A stretch of 64,000 bases of DNA from Desulfobulbaceae bacterium (GCA_015489765.1 WFZC01000198.1:1-64000), one strand, 5' to 3'; positions 1 through 10,400 are shown, numbered from the stretch's first letter. Notes: generated by a model from the sequence alone, not told the origin. Numbers and translations: made by a program.

Positions 1-158
1 GCGTCGTAAAAACTTCGATCTACTGCGTCGTGTGTCCTGTGGCGATTCTCGACATACTACATGTATAGTCAAGACCCGCCACAGAACACTACTCCTTGTA
101 TATCTGTGTTTTTACTTAGCCATCTCTGAAAAAAATTAGGACTTTTTACGAGTTCATC
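1..158 (+). repeat. MITE-like element, copy 1 (left end cut by window)
   Basis: This is the first of three copies of a short interspersed element. It matches copy 2 (reverse complement) and copy 3 across its whole length. The visible sequence starts at GCGTCGTAAAAA, so the first four bases (GATG in the other copies) lie outside the window. The right end is TTTTTACGAGTTCATC, which is an imperfect inverted repeat of the left end. The interior holds an inverted pair CTGTGGCG/CGCCACAG around a near-palindromic ACTACATGTATAGT. There is no coding capacity. The element ends about ten bases before the start of the capD-like gene, so it probably supplies that gene's leader. Confidence 0.85.
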
Positions 159-168
159 AAACTTGTGT

Positions 169-2016
169 ATGATAAATATCGTCCGAAAGTTACTGTTCAA
201 TCGCTGGGTTGCATTCCTGCACGATCTGCTCTGGGTGCCAATCTCCCTGGTCCTTGCCTACCTGCTCCGTTTTAATTTTGACGGAATTCCGGCCATTCAT
301 CGTCCGTCATTACATCATCTTCTCCTGTTTGCTCCCTTTGTTCAGGGGATAATTTACTGGTTTTTCGGCCTGTATCGAGGGTTCTGGCGGTTCGCATCCA
401 TTCCGGATCTCATCAGAATTTTACAAGCTGTCGGCCTGGGTGCCTTGGTTATCACGGTTTCCAGTGGACTCTTGACCAGGTTTCAGGGTGTTCCTCGCTC
501 GGTTTTTCTGTTATATCCCCTCATTCTGACCGGTGGGCTATGTGGGTCCCGTCTTCTCTATCGCTGGCTGAAAGATCATCGATTATCTCTGCAAAAGGGA
601 TCAGGAAAAAGAACCCTGATCGTTGGCGCAGGAAGGGCGGGAGAGTTACTTGCCCGTGATCTGTTGCACCGGGTGGAATATGAACCCGTTGCCTTTCTTG
701 ATGATGACAAGAGTTTGCAGAACAGGGAAATACACGGTATTCGGGTTGTTGGGAACACAGAGGATTTGCCGCAAGTCGTTTCCAGTCAGGAGATAGAGCT
801 GGTTATCCTTGCCATCCCTTCAGCTGGTAAAAAGGTGATACGTCATCTGGTGCAACTCTGCCGCGAGGCGAATGTCGTCTGCCAAACCCTGCCGTCAGTG
901 CTTGAGATGAAGGGAATGGATGTCGATGCTGATCGGCTGCGACCTGTAACCGTGGATGATCTTCTTGGTAGAGAGCCGATCCGGATGGATAAAAAGGCCA
1001 TTTCCGGCTACTTGTCAGGAAGAACAGTCCTGGTAACAGGCGGCGGTGGTTCCATTGGATCTGAATTGTGCCGACAGGTCGCCGCACAGCAACCGGGCCG
1101 ATTGATCATTTTTGATCATGGCGAATTTAATATATATTCCATAGATCACGAGCTTCGGGCCGATTTTCCGGATTTGCGGCTTGAAACAGTTCTTGGTGAT
1201 ATAAAAGATCGTGATCGCTTGGACTGGGTATTTTCCTCTTTTCGGCCGGACGTTATTTTTCACGCAGCGGCGTATAAGCATGTTCCCATGGTCGAAGAAA
1301 ATCCTGCTGAAGGGGTCAGGAACAACGTATACGGAACCCAGTGCGTAGCCGATGCGGCCGATCGGTATCAGGCGGAAAAGTTTGTTCTTGTGTCGACCGA
1401 CAAAGCCGTCAATCCGGCAAATGTGATGGGAGCGACCAAAAGAGCGGCGGAATTGTACTGTCAGAACCTGGATCGTAGGTCGGATACCTGTTTTATTACC
1501 ACCCGGTTCGGTAATGTATTAGGTTCTACCGGTTCAGTGGTCCCGCTTTTTCAACGGCAGATTGAAGCGGGTGGGCCAGTCACGGTTACCCATGCTGAGA
1601 TCACACGATATTTTATGACAATTCCCGAATCCGTCAGTCTGATCCTCCAGGCCGGGGCCATGGGGAAGGGCGGAGAGATTTTTGTGTTGGATATGGGAGA
1701 GCCTGTCCTTATAAAAGATCTGGCGGAACAGATGATCAGGCTTTCTGGTCTGGAGCCGGGGAAGGATATCGAGATTGTTTATACCGGATTGCGTCCCGGT
1801 GAAAAACTCTACGAGGAGCTTTTGCACAAGAGTGAGGGCCTGCAACCGACAAGTCATGAAAAATTATTGCTGGCACGAAGTCGGGAAGTGGATTGGGCCT
1901 GGTTGCAAGAGAAAATGATCTGCCTTGAGCAGGCGGCGTCTTCCCGCAAAATAGACAAACTGCGAGCCTGCCTGCAGGATGTCGTTCCTGAATTTAAAAG
2001 CCAAACCAAGGAATGA
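169..2016 (+). CDS. Membrane-anchored nucleotide-sugar epimerase/dehydratase (CapD/PglF/WbpM family)
   Basis: Enzymes of this family convert UDP-GlcNAc-type sugars to 4-keto-6-deoxy intermediates, the entry to deoxyamino sugars of O-antigens and capsules. About four membrane helices occupy residues 10-115. A first Rossmann domain starts near residue 147 (LIVGAGRAGELL) and a catalytic SDR domain near residue 285 (VLVTGGGGSIGSEL). The family signature STDKAVNPANVMGATKR is present; Met replaces the usual SDR tyrosine, as is normal for long members. The length is typical. ATG 169 is preferred to TTG 163, which the track uses; neither has a clear ribosome binding site because the MITE ends just upstream. 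Confidence 0.9.
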   Translation: MINIVRKLLFNRWVAFLHDLLWVPISLVLAYLLRFNFDGIPAIHRPSLHHLLLFAPFVQGIIYWFFGLYRGFWRFASIPDLIRILQAVGLGALVITVSSGLLTRFQGVPRSVFLLYPLILTGGLCGSRLLYRWLKDHRLSLQKGSGKRTLIVGAGRAGELLARDLLHRVEYEPVAFLDDDKSLQNREIHGIRVVGNTEDLPQVVSSQEIELVILAIPSAGKKVIRHLVQLCREANVVCQTLPSVLEMKGMDVDADRLRPVTVDDLLGREPIRMDKKAISGYLSGRTVLVTGGGGSIGSELCRQVAAQQPGRLIIFDHGEFNIYSIDHELRADFPDLRLETVLGDIKDRDRLDWVFSSFRPDVIFHAAAYKHVPMVEENPAEGVRNNVYGTQCVADAADRYQAEKFVLVSTDKAVNPANVMGATKRAAELYCQNLDRRSDTCFITTRFGNVLGSTGSVVPLFQRQIEAGGPVTVTHAEITRYFMTIPESVSLILQAGAMGKGGEIFVLDMGEPVLIKDLAEQMIRLSGLEPGKDIEIVYTGLRPGEKLYEELLHKSEGLQPTSHEKLLLARSREVDWAWLQEKMICLEQAASSRKIDKLRACLQDVVPEFKSQTKE

Positions 2017-2123
2017 TGTATGGATGTTCTTTTTCCTTTAATCACCGATCAGGGCCTTGCAGAGGTTTTTGGATCTCTGTCCGGATGGGTGAGCTGCATT
2101 CATGAAATGGATTTTATCATGCA

Positions 2124-2717
2124 ATGAGAGATCTGGCCCTGTTTGATTTTGATGGTACCGTGACCAGTCGGGACAGTTTTCTCCTGTTTCTTCGTTATAT
2201 AACCGGGCCAACTTTTCTTCTTCGATGTTTCGTGCTTGCGCCCCGGATTTGTTTTTTTCTTCTGGGCAGGTATGGTAATCATTGTCTTAAAGAGAATTTC
2301 CTGAGGCAGTTCCTTGCTGGCAGGTCAATATCCAGGATTGCTCAAACCGCCACCTGTTTTGCCCGGGAAATTATGCCATCCATTCTCAGACAACAGGCCA
2401 TGGAAGCGATCAGGTTGCACCTGCAACTTGGTGACAGGGTGATCGTTGTTACGGCAACCCCTGAAATGATTCTGCAGCCCTGGTGCCGGGACCAGGGGGT
2501 GGAACTGATCGGGACCAGACTTGAAATTGAGAATGAAATGGTAACTGGTCGGATACTGGGTGACAACTGCCGGGGGAAGGAAAAGGTGCGGCGGCTTAAC
2601 GAGCGATTATCCCCTGCGCAGTATGGCACCATCTATGCCTATGGTGATACCGAGGGTGATCAGCCCATGCTCGAATTAGCCCATGTTGCCTGCTTCAAAC
2701 CTTTCAGAGACTCGTAA
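2124..2717 (+). CDS. HAD-superfamily phosphatase (HAD-IB, SerB-like)
   Basis: The N-terminus carries HAD motif I, FDFDGTVTSRDS, with both aspartates. Motif II (VIVVTATPE) lies in the middle, and motif III/IV (YAYGDTEGDQPML) near the C-terminus supplies the metal-binding acids. At 197 residues it fits the HAD-IB family, which contains phosphoserine phosphatase-like and lipid-linked phosphatases. The substrate cannot be told from sequence. Position inside a polysaccharide locus suggests a sugar phosphate or polyprenyl-linked phosphate, which is inference. Its 3' end overlaps the next ORF by about 35 bases. Confidence 0.85.
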   Translation: MRDLALFDFDGTVTSRDSFLLFLRYITGPTFLLRCFVLAPRICFFLLGRYGNHCLKENFLRQFLAGRSISRIAQTATCFAREIMPSILRQQAMEAIRLHLQLGDRVIVVTATPEMILQPWCRDQGVELIGTRLEIENEMVTGRILGDNCRGKEKVRRLNERLSPAQYGTIYAYGDTEGDQPMLELAHVACFKPFRDS

Positions 2718-4119
2718 ACAGCCGTTGACGGACAGAAAACGACAATATACCACCGCTTGCTGGTGCCGACTCTTCGGTCGAAATCGGGTTTCTATGGTTT
2801 TCTGCCTGGTTGCCATGGTACTGGCATGGTTGGCCATCGTATTGATTTCCCTGGATCATCTGGTTCCCTTTTCGCCCTTGTTGTCCCATCTGTCCACCCG
2901 TTTTCTTGGCCTCCTCGGTTGGGGCACAGCCCTTGTCACGATTTTCTGTCTGGGTCGAGGGCATCTGCGTGCAATCGGCAGTGTTGCGCTTCTATTTTTT
3001 CTCCTTGGGCTGGTCATTGGCTCCTACCTGGAACCACCGGCTGACCCGTTGGAACATCTGCGCAGAATCCATGAGGAGAACTGTGGGAAAATGGCGGCTG
3101 AGGTAGCTCCCGTCAACCGGGGGCTCTGGCATTATTCCATGGCAGGGCTGGTTTTATGCGCAGATGCCGCGCGGGTCAAACCGGTACGGATGCTCTGGAA
3201 AATACGAATTGCCAACGGGTTGTTCTGGGCGCTGGCCGGCGCGGTTCTCTTTCTTGCGGCGATTAAAATCGGACTTCCGTACAGATGGGCCTTTTTGTCG
3301 GTCCTTATCTGTTTTTTATTTTTTGGCACTAACCGGTTCAGTTATTTTCGCTATTACAGCCTGGCGCCTACTTTCACATCCATGCTTATCTATTGGCTCT
3401 GGGGAGTTTACCTGGTCATGCAGGAAAACCGGCGCCGTTTTCTCCTGTTGGCCTTTTGCGGTATATTTTTCCTGCCGGTTTTATGGACAAATCATCGGCA
3501 GGAGGGTGTGTTTCTGGTTTTGCTTCTCGGAGCAGCGATTCTTGTGAATGTGGGAATCTCGCTGGCCGCACGAGGCAACGCATGTCACCGGACCGGCACG
3601 GCAACAAAGTTTCGTTGCTGGGGTCCCCTTGCTGCCTATCTCCTGTTCTTGTTTATCCTTTTGGCTCTGCTGCCCCAGTCAGCGGATTTCCGTGCCTGGC
3701 TGGCCGGTGGTTCCATTCGTCATTTGGGGGCCGGGTACTATAAATATACCTGGCATTTCCGGCACGGTCTTTATCTGGGAGGTACCGACCATGCCTTCCG
3801 GGTGCGGGATACTCTGGGCCTTACGGGCCAGGTTCTTGGACCGGTTTTGATCCTCTATTTCTGGCCTGGATTGGTCCGATTTCCAGTCGAGCGCAAGCTG
3901 CGTATTAGTCTACTGGCCATCCTGCCTTTTATTGGTTATTATACCCCTCTTTTGCATCTGATCTGGGCTTCGAATGTTTATGTGGCTGAATACTACCGGC
4001 TCTGCTATGCATCCATGTTCTGGCTTCTTTTTTCCCATTTTCTTTATGGTCTGGAAGAGCCTCTGGTCCGGTCGGTGCGCCGTTTTTGTCAACCACAATC
4101 CATTGTGGGAGGAAAATGA
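2683..4119 (+). CDS. Polytopic membrane protein, GT-C glycosyltransferase-like (possible N-terminal part of a split gene)
   Basis: About ten hydrophobic segments run through the 478 residues. The loop FSYFRYYSLAPTFT and the later loop with IRHLGAGYYKYTW resemble periplasmic loops of polyprenyl-phosphate-dependent GT-C enzymes, but I see no decisive catalytic DD/DE motif. The annotated ATG overlaps the HAD gene; ATG 2794 (MVFCLVAMVLAWL), at the first membrane segment, is an alternative start. The stop sits in an ATGA overlap with the next ORF, whose product looks like the missing last helix and periplasmic tail of such an enzyme. Family assignment is weak. Confidence 0.6.
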   Translation: MLPASNLSETRKQPLTDRKRQYTTACWCRLFGRNRVSMVFCLVAMVLAWLAIVLISLDHLVPFSPLLSHLSTRFLGLLGWGTALVTIFCLGRGHLRAIGSVALLFFLLGLVIGSYLEPPADPLEHLRRIHEENCGKMAAEVAPVNRGLWHYSMAGLVLCADAARVKPVRMLWKIRIANGLFWALAGAVLFLAAIKIGLPYRWAFLSVLICFLFFGTNRFSYFRYYSLAPTFTSMLIYWLWGVYLVMQENRRRFLLLAFCGIFFLPVLWTNHRQEGVFLVLLLGAAILVNVGISLAARGNACHRTGTATKFRCWGPLAAYLLFLFILLALLPQSADFRAWLAGGSIRHLGAGYYKYTWHFRHGLYLGGTDHAFRVRDTLGLTGQVLGPVLILYFWPGLVRFPVERKLRISLLAILPFIGYYTPLLHLIWASNVYVAEYYRLCYASMFWLLFSHFLYGLEEPLVRSVRRFCQPQSIVGGK

Positions 4120-4790
4120 ACTCCTGGTCTCTGTGCGATTGGCTGCAAAGAGGCTATTTCCTCTGCTGTCTGCTGACAGTAGTGGTTCTTGCCTCCATAC
4201 GATCTCAACCGGTGTATGGCAAACTTGATTTTTACCTCCTTGATGGTTGCCCCTGGTGGAAGTCGTGGCGGCCCCTGATCGAGCAGACACTGGCCGACAA
4301 CAGTACCCGTCCCATCCTTTCCGATATGATCACCGATACTGTTTTTCGGGCCGTCTTTGCCCAGCCATCACCTGGATTTAGAAACTATCGCTTATTTTCT
4401 CATATCAGGGTGGAACGATTTGAACAAATGAACCAAATACAGAGCAGGATGGAACCGGTCGGGGCCTTGTTTCTCCTCCTGGGCACTCGGAAGAGCGTGG
4501 TAGGAGGAAAGGGCTACGACTCACCCGGTTCAAGCCGGCAACACCTCCTCACAATCCTTACTGATGCGGCCAGGGAAGCGGCACTGTGGCGGAAAAACGT
4601 GCCCCCCCCTTACCGTTGCATAATCAACTTACATGACTACACGCCGTCCTGGGTGCCGGTTGAAACCCGCCACTGGTCGCCTGACTGGGCCCGCCCGTCT
4701 CTTATCTATACATTCCGGGGAAAACATGGTAAAGAAATGCGGCAGCTGTTGCGCCGGAAGCCGCCGGAAAACTGTAGGGTTTATTTTTAA
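4116..4790 (+). CDS. One-helix periplasmic protein resembling the C-terminal domain of a GT-C enzyme
   Basis: ATG 4116 is chosen over the track start at 4086 because GGAGG lies directly upstream and ATGA overlaps the preceding stop. A single N-terminal helix (FLCCLLTVVVLAS) is followed by about 190 soluble residues. RPILSDMITDTVFRAVFAQ resembles the phrase seen in periplasmic tails of large membrane mannosyl- or arabinosyltransferase-like proteins (ILSDPVTS and similar). I cannot assign a reaction. It could be the C-terminal half of the preceding gene after a frameshift, or a separate coupled subunit. Confidence 0.55.
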   Translation: MNSWSLCDWLQRGYFLCCLLTVVVLASIRSQPVYGKLDFYLLDGCPWWKSWRPLIEQTLADNSTRPILSDMITDTVFRAVFAQPSPGFRNYRLFSHIRVERFEQMNQIQSRMEPVGALFLLLGTRKSVVGGKGYDSPGSSRQHLLTILTDAAREAALWRKNVPPPYRCIINLHDYTPSWVPVETRHWSPDWARPSLIYTFRGKHGKEMRQLLRRKPPENCRVYF

Positions 4791-4997
4791 CTGCCGGATC
4801 GCTACTTGCAATCTACGTCGGTAGGGGAGGCTTCAGCCGCCTTGCGCAAGGCGTTTCCCTGTGCATGATCGTCAGCTCAGGCGAATAAATCAGCCGCTAC
4901 AGCGCATGCTAAAGTGATGTTGCATGCGAAAATATTGAGGCACTTGCTGAAATTATATTTTTTAACAATTTTGATTTGTTACCAGTTTATCAAGGGT
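4791..4997. other. Intergenic stretch without a gene
   Basis: No coding potential is visible between the stop at 4790 and the MITE at 4998. The only structure is the 16-base palindrome listed separately. The last 80 bases are AT-rich (ATTATATTTTTTAAC) and could hold a promoter for the wzm gene that was separated from it by the MITE insertion, but no convincing -35/-10 pair stands out. Confidence 0.5.
4838..4856 (+). terminator. Weak hairpin, possible terminator after the first gene block
   Basis: CGCCTTGCGCAAGGCG is a perfect 16-base palindrome followed by TTT. It could form a six-pair stem with a four-base loop about 50 bases after the stop codon. The T-tract is short, so termination is uncertain. 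Confidence 0.25.
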
Positions 4998-5159
4998 GAT
5001 GAACTCGTAAAAAGTCCAGACAATGCTTAAAGATGGCTAAGTAAAAACACAGATATACAAGGAGTAGTGTTCTGTGGCGGGTCGTGACTATACATGTAGT
5101 ATGTCGAGAATCGCCACAGGACACACGACGTAGTAGATCGAAGTTTTTACGACGCCATC
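4998..5159 (-). repeat. MITE-like element, copy 2, complete with 6-bp target duplication
   Basis: This complete 162-bp copy lies in reverse orientation to copies 1 and 3. Its ends are GATGAACTCGTAAAAA and, on the other strand, GATGGCGTCGTAAAAA, a 16-base terminal inverted repeat with three mismatches. AAGGGT occurs immediately outside both ends (4992-4997 and 5160-5165), a clear target-site duplication. It sits between the first gene block and wzm, ending about 30 bases before the wzm start codon. No ORF is present, so mobility would need a transposase supplied in trans. Confidence 0.88.
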
Positions 5160-5188
5160 AAGGGTTGCAGTAAACTGTTCGGGGTAAG

Positions 5189-5992
5189 ATGATCAGGAAT
5201 TTTTTTTCTACAATGCGTTTGTTGTTAAAAAATCGGCAACTGATTGTCTCCATGGCCGGCCGGGAGGTGCGAACGCAGTATGCTGGCTCCATACTTGGAG
5301 CGGTGTGGGCCTTTGTCCATCCCCTGGTCCTGATCTTTGTCTTTTGGTTTGTCTTCAGTGTCGGTTTCAAGGCCAAGCCCATGCATGATGTCCCCTTTGT
5401 CGTCTGGTTAACCTCCGGCATGATGCCCTGGTTTCTCTTTTCAGACATTATGATGGGATCGGTGGGCATTGTCGTGGCCCACACCAATTTGATAAAAAAA
5501 AGCCTGTTTCCTTCCGAGGTGCTTCCCCAGGTACGTATAGCCGCCTCTCTTGTCACCCATGCGATTTTTTTGCTGTTACTAGCACTCCTGCTGTTGGCAC
5601 AGGGTATCCCGTTTACCTGGTATTGCCTCCAGTTTTTCTACTATGGGTTCTGTCTTTGCCTCTTGTCCCTGGGGCTTGCATGGCTGGTCTCTTCCGTCAA
5701 CGTGTTCGTCCGGGATGTAACCCATATCGTCGCCGTTGCCATGCAGGTCGGCTTCTGGATGACGCCCATTTTCTGGGACCTGAATATTATGCCGCCCAAG
5801 ATTCAGTTCCTGCTGAAATTAAACCCCATGTACTATATCGTTCAGGGCTACCGGGACAGTTTTATTTATGGTATCGGCTTCTGGCGCCATCCCTATCAGA
5901 CTCTCTATTTCCTGAGTATCTGTTCGGCAAGCCTGTTGGTGGGCCTGTTTGTGTTCGAACGCCTCAAACCGCAATTTGCCGATGTCCTTTGA
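5189..5992 (+). CDS. wzm: ABC-2 polysaccharide exporter permease (Wzm-like)
   Basis: The 267-residue protein has about six membrane helices. It begins with the cytoplasmic stretch typical of Wzm/KpsM/TagG (REVRTQYAGSILGAVWAFVHP). VNVFVRDVTHIVAVAMQVGFWMTPIFW and LNPMYYIVQGYRD are hallmark phrases of this family. It would form the inner-membrane channel that exports a finished, lipid-linked polysaccharide to the periplasm. Its 3' end overlaps the start of the ATPase gene, as usual for wzm-wzt pairs. Confidence 0.92.
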   Translation: MIRNFFSTMRLLLKNRQLIVSMAGREVRTQYAGSILGAVWAFVHPLVLIFVFWFVFSVGFKAKPMHDVPFVVWLTSGMMPWFLFSDIMMGSVGIVVAHTNLIKKSLFPSEVLPQVRIAASLVTHAIFLLLLALLLLAQGIPFTWYCLQFFYYGFCLCLLSLGLAWLVSSVNVFVRDVTHIVAVAMQVGFWMTPIFWDLNIMPPKIQFLLKLNPMYYIVQGYRDSFIYGIGFWRHPYQTLYFLSICSASLLVGLFVFERLKPQFADVL

Positions 5993-7310
5993 CAAAACGG
6001 AAAAAGATTGGCCCGGGAGGAAAGATACCGATCCCGTAATCCGACTGGCACGGGTGGGCAAGGTGTACAGGGTATATACCCGTCAGATCGACAGGATTGT
6101 GGCGGCCCTGTTTCCTTCTGTCCGGGTGCGCTGCCAGCAATTTCATGCCTTAACGGACATTTCCCTCGAGGTCTTCCGTGGTGAGACCGTAGGGATAATT
6201 GGCAGAAACGGCAGTGGTAAATCAACCCTTTTGCAGATAATTTGCCGGATTCTGAGACCCAGCCAGGGTGATGTCCAGGTCCAGGGCCGCATTTCAGCCA
6301 TGCTGGAACTTGGGGCCGGGTTTAATCCCGAGTTCACCGGCCGGGAAAATGTCTACCTCAATGGGGCGATTCTGGGATTGAGCAGGGACGAGATAGATGC
6401 CTGTTTTGCAGAGATCGAGGATTTTGCCGGTATTGGCGAGTTTATCGACCGTCCCGTCAAGACCTATTCCAGTGGTATGTATGTGCGACTCGCCTTTGCC
6501 GTGGCAATAAATGTCCGTCCCGATATCCTTATTGTTGATGAGGCATTATCCGTGGGCGACACACTCTTTCAGGCCAAGTGTTTCGCCAAGTTTCGGCAGT
6601 TCCAGGAACAGGGGGTGACCATTCTTTTTGTGACCCATTCCATGGATCTTATAACCAAATACTGTTCTAGGGCGTTTCTGCTGGAGAAGGGCAAACTGGT
6701 CCGGTCTGGTAAGGCCAAGGAGGTCGTTGATCTTTATAATCGGATGCTGGTGGAAGAATCTTCCGGCGAAGATGAGGAGCAGCCGCGAAATGGCCAGGGG
6801 ATGGCAGGGAAATTGCTTGCCCATCAGAAGGCAAGTGAACATTCCTTCACCTTTAATCCCGATGAGAACCGGTACGGCAACGGCAGAGCGGAAATCGTCC
6901 GCGTGGGCATTTTCGACAAGGAGGGCAAGGCCCGCCAGACCCTGCGCCATGGCCAGGTGTATGATATTGTCATTGAGGCGCGGGCCAATAGTGATCTCGA
7001 AAATCCCATCCTGGCCTTTACCATCAAGGATGTGCAGGGCTTTGATTTATGCGGCACCAATACCTTTTTTCATAATATCGAGACGGGACGGGTGCAACCG
7101 GGCGAGGTCGTTCGGGCAATATTCAGGCAGCGTATTCTGCTGAATGCCGGTTCCTACCTGCTCTCTTTTGGCTGTGCCGCCTTTGAACAGGGTGAGTATG
7201 TAGTGTATGACCGCCGTTATGATCTGATGAGTTTTGAGGTGATCTCCGAACGGCAGAGTGTTGGTTTTTTTGACCTTGATTCAACGGTTTTTGTCGAACG
7301 AGGGGAGTAA
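5982..7310 (+). CDS. wzt: ABC polysaccharide exporter ATPase with C-terminal recognition domain (Wzt-like)
   Basis: The ATPase domain shows Walker A GRNGSGKST near residue 75, the signature region YSSGMYVRLAFA near 160 and Walker B ILIVDEALSVGD near 180. Residues 280-440 form an extra beta-rich domain (HGQVYDIVIEARA, CGTNTFFHNIETG) typical of Wzt proteins that recognise the capped end of an O-polysaccharide. ATG 5982 is preferred to the track start at 5949; it overlaps the wzm stop by 11 bases. The extra domain implies that export depends on a terminal modification of the chain, which fits the methyltransferase/kinase-like gene downstream. Confidence 0.92.
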   Translation: MSFDKTEKDWPGRKDTDPVIRLARVGKVYRVYTRQIDRIVAALFPSVRVRCQQFHALTDISLEVFRGETVGIIGRNGSGKSTLLQIICRILRPSQGDVQVQGRISAMLELGAGFNPEFTGRENVYLNGAILGLSRDEIDACFAEIEDFAGIGEFIDRPVKTYSSGMYVRLAFAVAINVRPDILIVDEALSVGDTLFQAKCFAKFRQFQEQGVTILFVTHSMDLITKYCSRAFLLEKGKLVRSGKAKEVVDLYNRMLVEESSGEDEEQPRNGQGMAGKLLAHQKASEHSFTFNPDENRYGNGRAEIVRVGIFDKEGKARQTLRHGQVYDIVIEARANSDLENPILAFTIKDVQGFDLCGTNTFFHNIETGRVQPGEVVRAIFRQRILLNAGSYLLSFGCAAFEQGEYVVYDRRYDLMSFEVISERQSVGFFDLDSTVFVERGE

Positions 7311-7444
7311 GCAGATTCATTGCAGGCCTACTATTGTTCAGACGTTTTTGGGCAATAAAATTCGCCACTGCGGAGTATCTACCGCCATGAAGATTCAAAA
7401 ATACGCCGTTGTCAGCAATTATCAAGAGAGAGCAGTGTCTCCGC

Positions 7445-10400
7445 ATGTCTTCAGACCTTATCAATGTAAATGATCTTGTTGCCCGCCGGGATGGCGTGTA
7501 CACGCTTTCAGCGGCAACAGACAGGTTTTCCTATTCGGACGGCAGTCACGAGGAAGAGTATATAGCTCAGGCACTGCGGCAGGCGGAGGATCTTTCCTCC
7601 CTGTCCAGGGAGTTGCAAAACTATGAACGGGACTGGGCATCGGAGTGCCATCTTTCCCCGACCCGGGCCAACCTGTACCGGGCCTTTGATTTCAGTGGCG
7701 TGGAGCGGGTGCTTGAAATAGGAAGCGGCTGCGGTGCCATCAGTCGTTTTCTTGGTGAGCAATCCCTGCGGCTTGACTGCATCGAAGGCAGTGTCCGCCG
7801 GGCCGGAATTACCCGTCTGCGCTGTCGTGATCTGGACAATGTGTGCGTGGTAGCGGCTCCATTGCAGAGCTTGCAACTGCCCCGGTCATGGTATGATCTT
7901 GTTATTTTGACCGGGGTGATAGAGTATGCCGGCCTCTATTCCGAAGGCCTTGATCCGGACCGTGCTGTGATTTTCATGTTGGAGCGCCTCCTTGAGACCC
8001 TTGCCCCTGGAGGTAGGATTGTCATCGCCATTGAAAACCGGGCCGGTTTCAAATACCTGGCCGGGGCCGGTGAAGACCATTTCGGCCGTCCCTTTGTCGG
8101 CTTGAGCAACTACCCCCTCTGCAAAGAGATCAGCCACCAACCCGGCCGGGAGGGAATTCGCACCTGGGACAGGAATCAGTGGCGGCGCCTGCTTGCCGGT
8201 TTGAGTGGTGATATCGGGTGCTCATGGCTGTATCCCTTTCCGGACTACAAACTGACCACGGTGTTGCTGAGTTCCCATTTTGTGCGGCAACATCCGGATA
8301 GTACAGCTTCCGTACTCAGCCGTATCCATTCCCGTGACTATATTTCACACTGGCAGCCGGTTATCGATGAATCCCTGTTCTGGCAGACAGCGGCAGCAAC
8401 AGGCACCCTGGAGGAATTTGCCAATTCCTTTGTCCTTGTTCTGTATAAATCGGCGGAAAAAAAAGAGGCATCATCACTTGTTCCCTTTGATTTTGTTCAT
8501 TTTTCCGGTTCCGGACGCAGACCGGAATACCGGGTCATGGTCAAGTACCGGACAGGAGAGGAACTGGTACAGAAAAAACGCCTTTTGGAAATGGCGCAGC
8601 CACCACCGCCAGGACTGGTTCAGCAGCATCTGAGCGATGAACCCTTTTTGGAAGGGCGACTTCTGTCAATGTTCTGGACAGATAGGTTGCGGACCTGCCC
8701 GGGTGATGCTGAGATTGTCGACGCCCTGTTTGGTGAATATTACCGTTTTGTCTGTCACTGCTGTGAACAAGGTCGGCCAGAGGAATTGATTGATCTCATA
8801 CCGTTTAATATTCTTGTTGATCAGGCCGGGAAATGGCATTTTTTTGATCAGGAATGGCGGCTGGCCAAGCCCGTTACTCCTCATTTTATATTTTTTCGCG
8901 GTATTTTTTATTTTTTTCTTGAGAATCGTGATCTTTTCAAATCGCTTTGCTCCCGGATCGGTTTAGTAACAGGGGATGATTTTCTTTTCTATGTTCTCGA
9001 ACGTTTTTTGTACAGCTCGGAGTTTGATCTAAAGGAGTTTGTTGCCCTCGAGGAGGAAATACAGGCAGCCATAAGCGGGAGGTCCGCCTCCGGTCCCTTT
9101 CGGGAGGCGCTTGCCGCCGGTTTTGAGGCCGTCGATAACGGTTACCCGCCGGAAAACAGTGTCGGTCTGGCCTGGCAGGGATGTGAGCGTCCTTTATTAC
9201 CGCAGAACATGGTTCCTGTGGATGGCGGTCAGCGATTGCAGTTTGACCTGCCAGTCACTTTCCTGAAATCACCATTTTTTCAGATTCGCCTCAATCTGCC
9301 CAAGCCATGGCATGACAGGGTCTTTGTTTTAGAGGATTTTTCGCTTTGGCTCGTTAGTGATGATGCAACAACATCTGCTCTTTTTCCGGTGGATCAGGAT
9401 AGAGTATTACCCCCATTGATGAATCTGACCGCTCTTGTCGCCGTGGAAGAGTCTGCTGCCGAGCCGGCCTTTATGGTTGTGGACGGCCCTGTACAGGTGT
9501 TTCATCTCGAATCAGTCTGGCATGACAGCAAGGAAATTACCCTGGAGGAGACGAGGGTGTGTTGTTCCTTTTCTCTCCGATTTACCGGGGAAAAGGGGAC
9601 GGAGCTGCGTCTGCGTACCCTGACAGAGGAGCATCAACGGCTTGAAAGCGCGTTGTATGAGAAAAAAATCCGGTTGGCTGCAATGGAACAGTCACGGCTC
9701 TGGAAAGGCGTGACGCTGGTCAGGGAGCTTAAACAATACCTGCTCGCCTTTGTACGGCCAAAAAAGAACACCAGAATTATGGATACTCAGTCTCCGGAAA
9801 GTGGAGACAGGCCGATGATTTCCGTTCTTCTGGTCACTCGTGACCTTGATCCCGGAGAACTCAATGATACCCTTGCGTCACTTCTGGCACAAAGCGGGCC
9901 GTCCTGGGAGTTGATCGTCCTTGATGACGGTTCAACCAACGGAGCTACCCTGGCAGCCTTGAAACGGGTAAAGGACCCTCGGGTAAGAGTTCATTTTCTC
10001 AAGAAAAAACGGGGCATCCCGGCTGCGCTCAATGAAGGTGTTCGGATTGCCAGAGGACAGTGGCTGACCTTCCTAGGCCAGTTCGATCGTTTTCATCCCG
10101 ATACCCTTGCCCGGGCCGCTGGGTATCTCACCGATGAAAACGTGGATGCAATTTTTTTTGATGAAGAGATCATTGATCGAAATTGTACGGTGATACATAC
10201 CCGGCACCGACAGGATTTTGGTCCTGACTATGACGGGCAGGAAGACCCCCTCGGTCCCTCACTCTTTATACGTCGGGAACTTGTCCGCGGGCTTGGCGGG
10301 TTCAATTCCGAGGTGGAAGGCGTGCATCTCTTTGATCTTGCCATGCGGGCCCTGGCGAGTGGGGCGGTGATTCGTCATGGCAGCGAGACCCTGTACCGGT

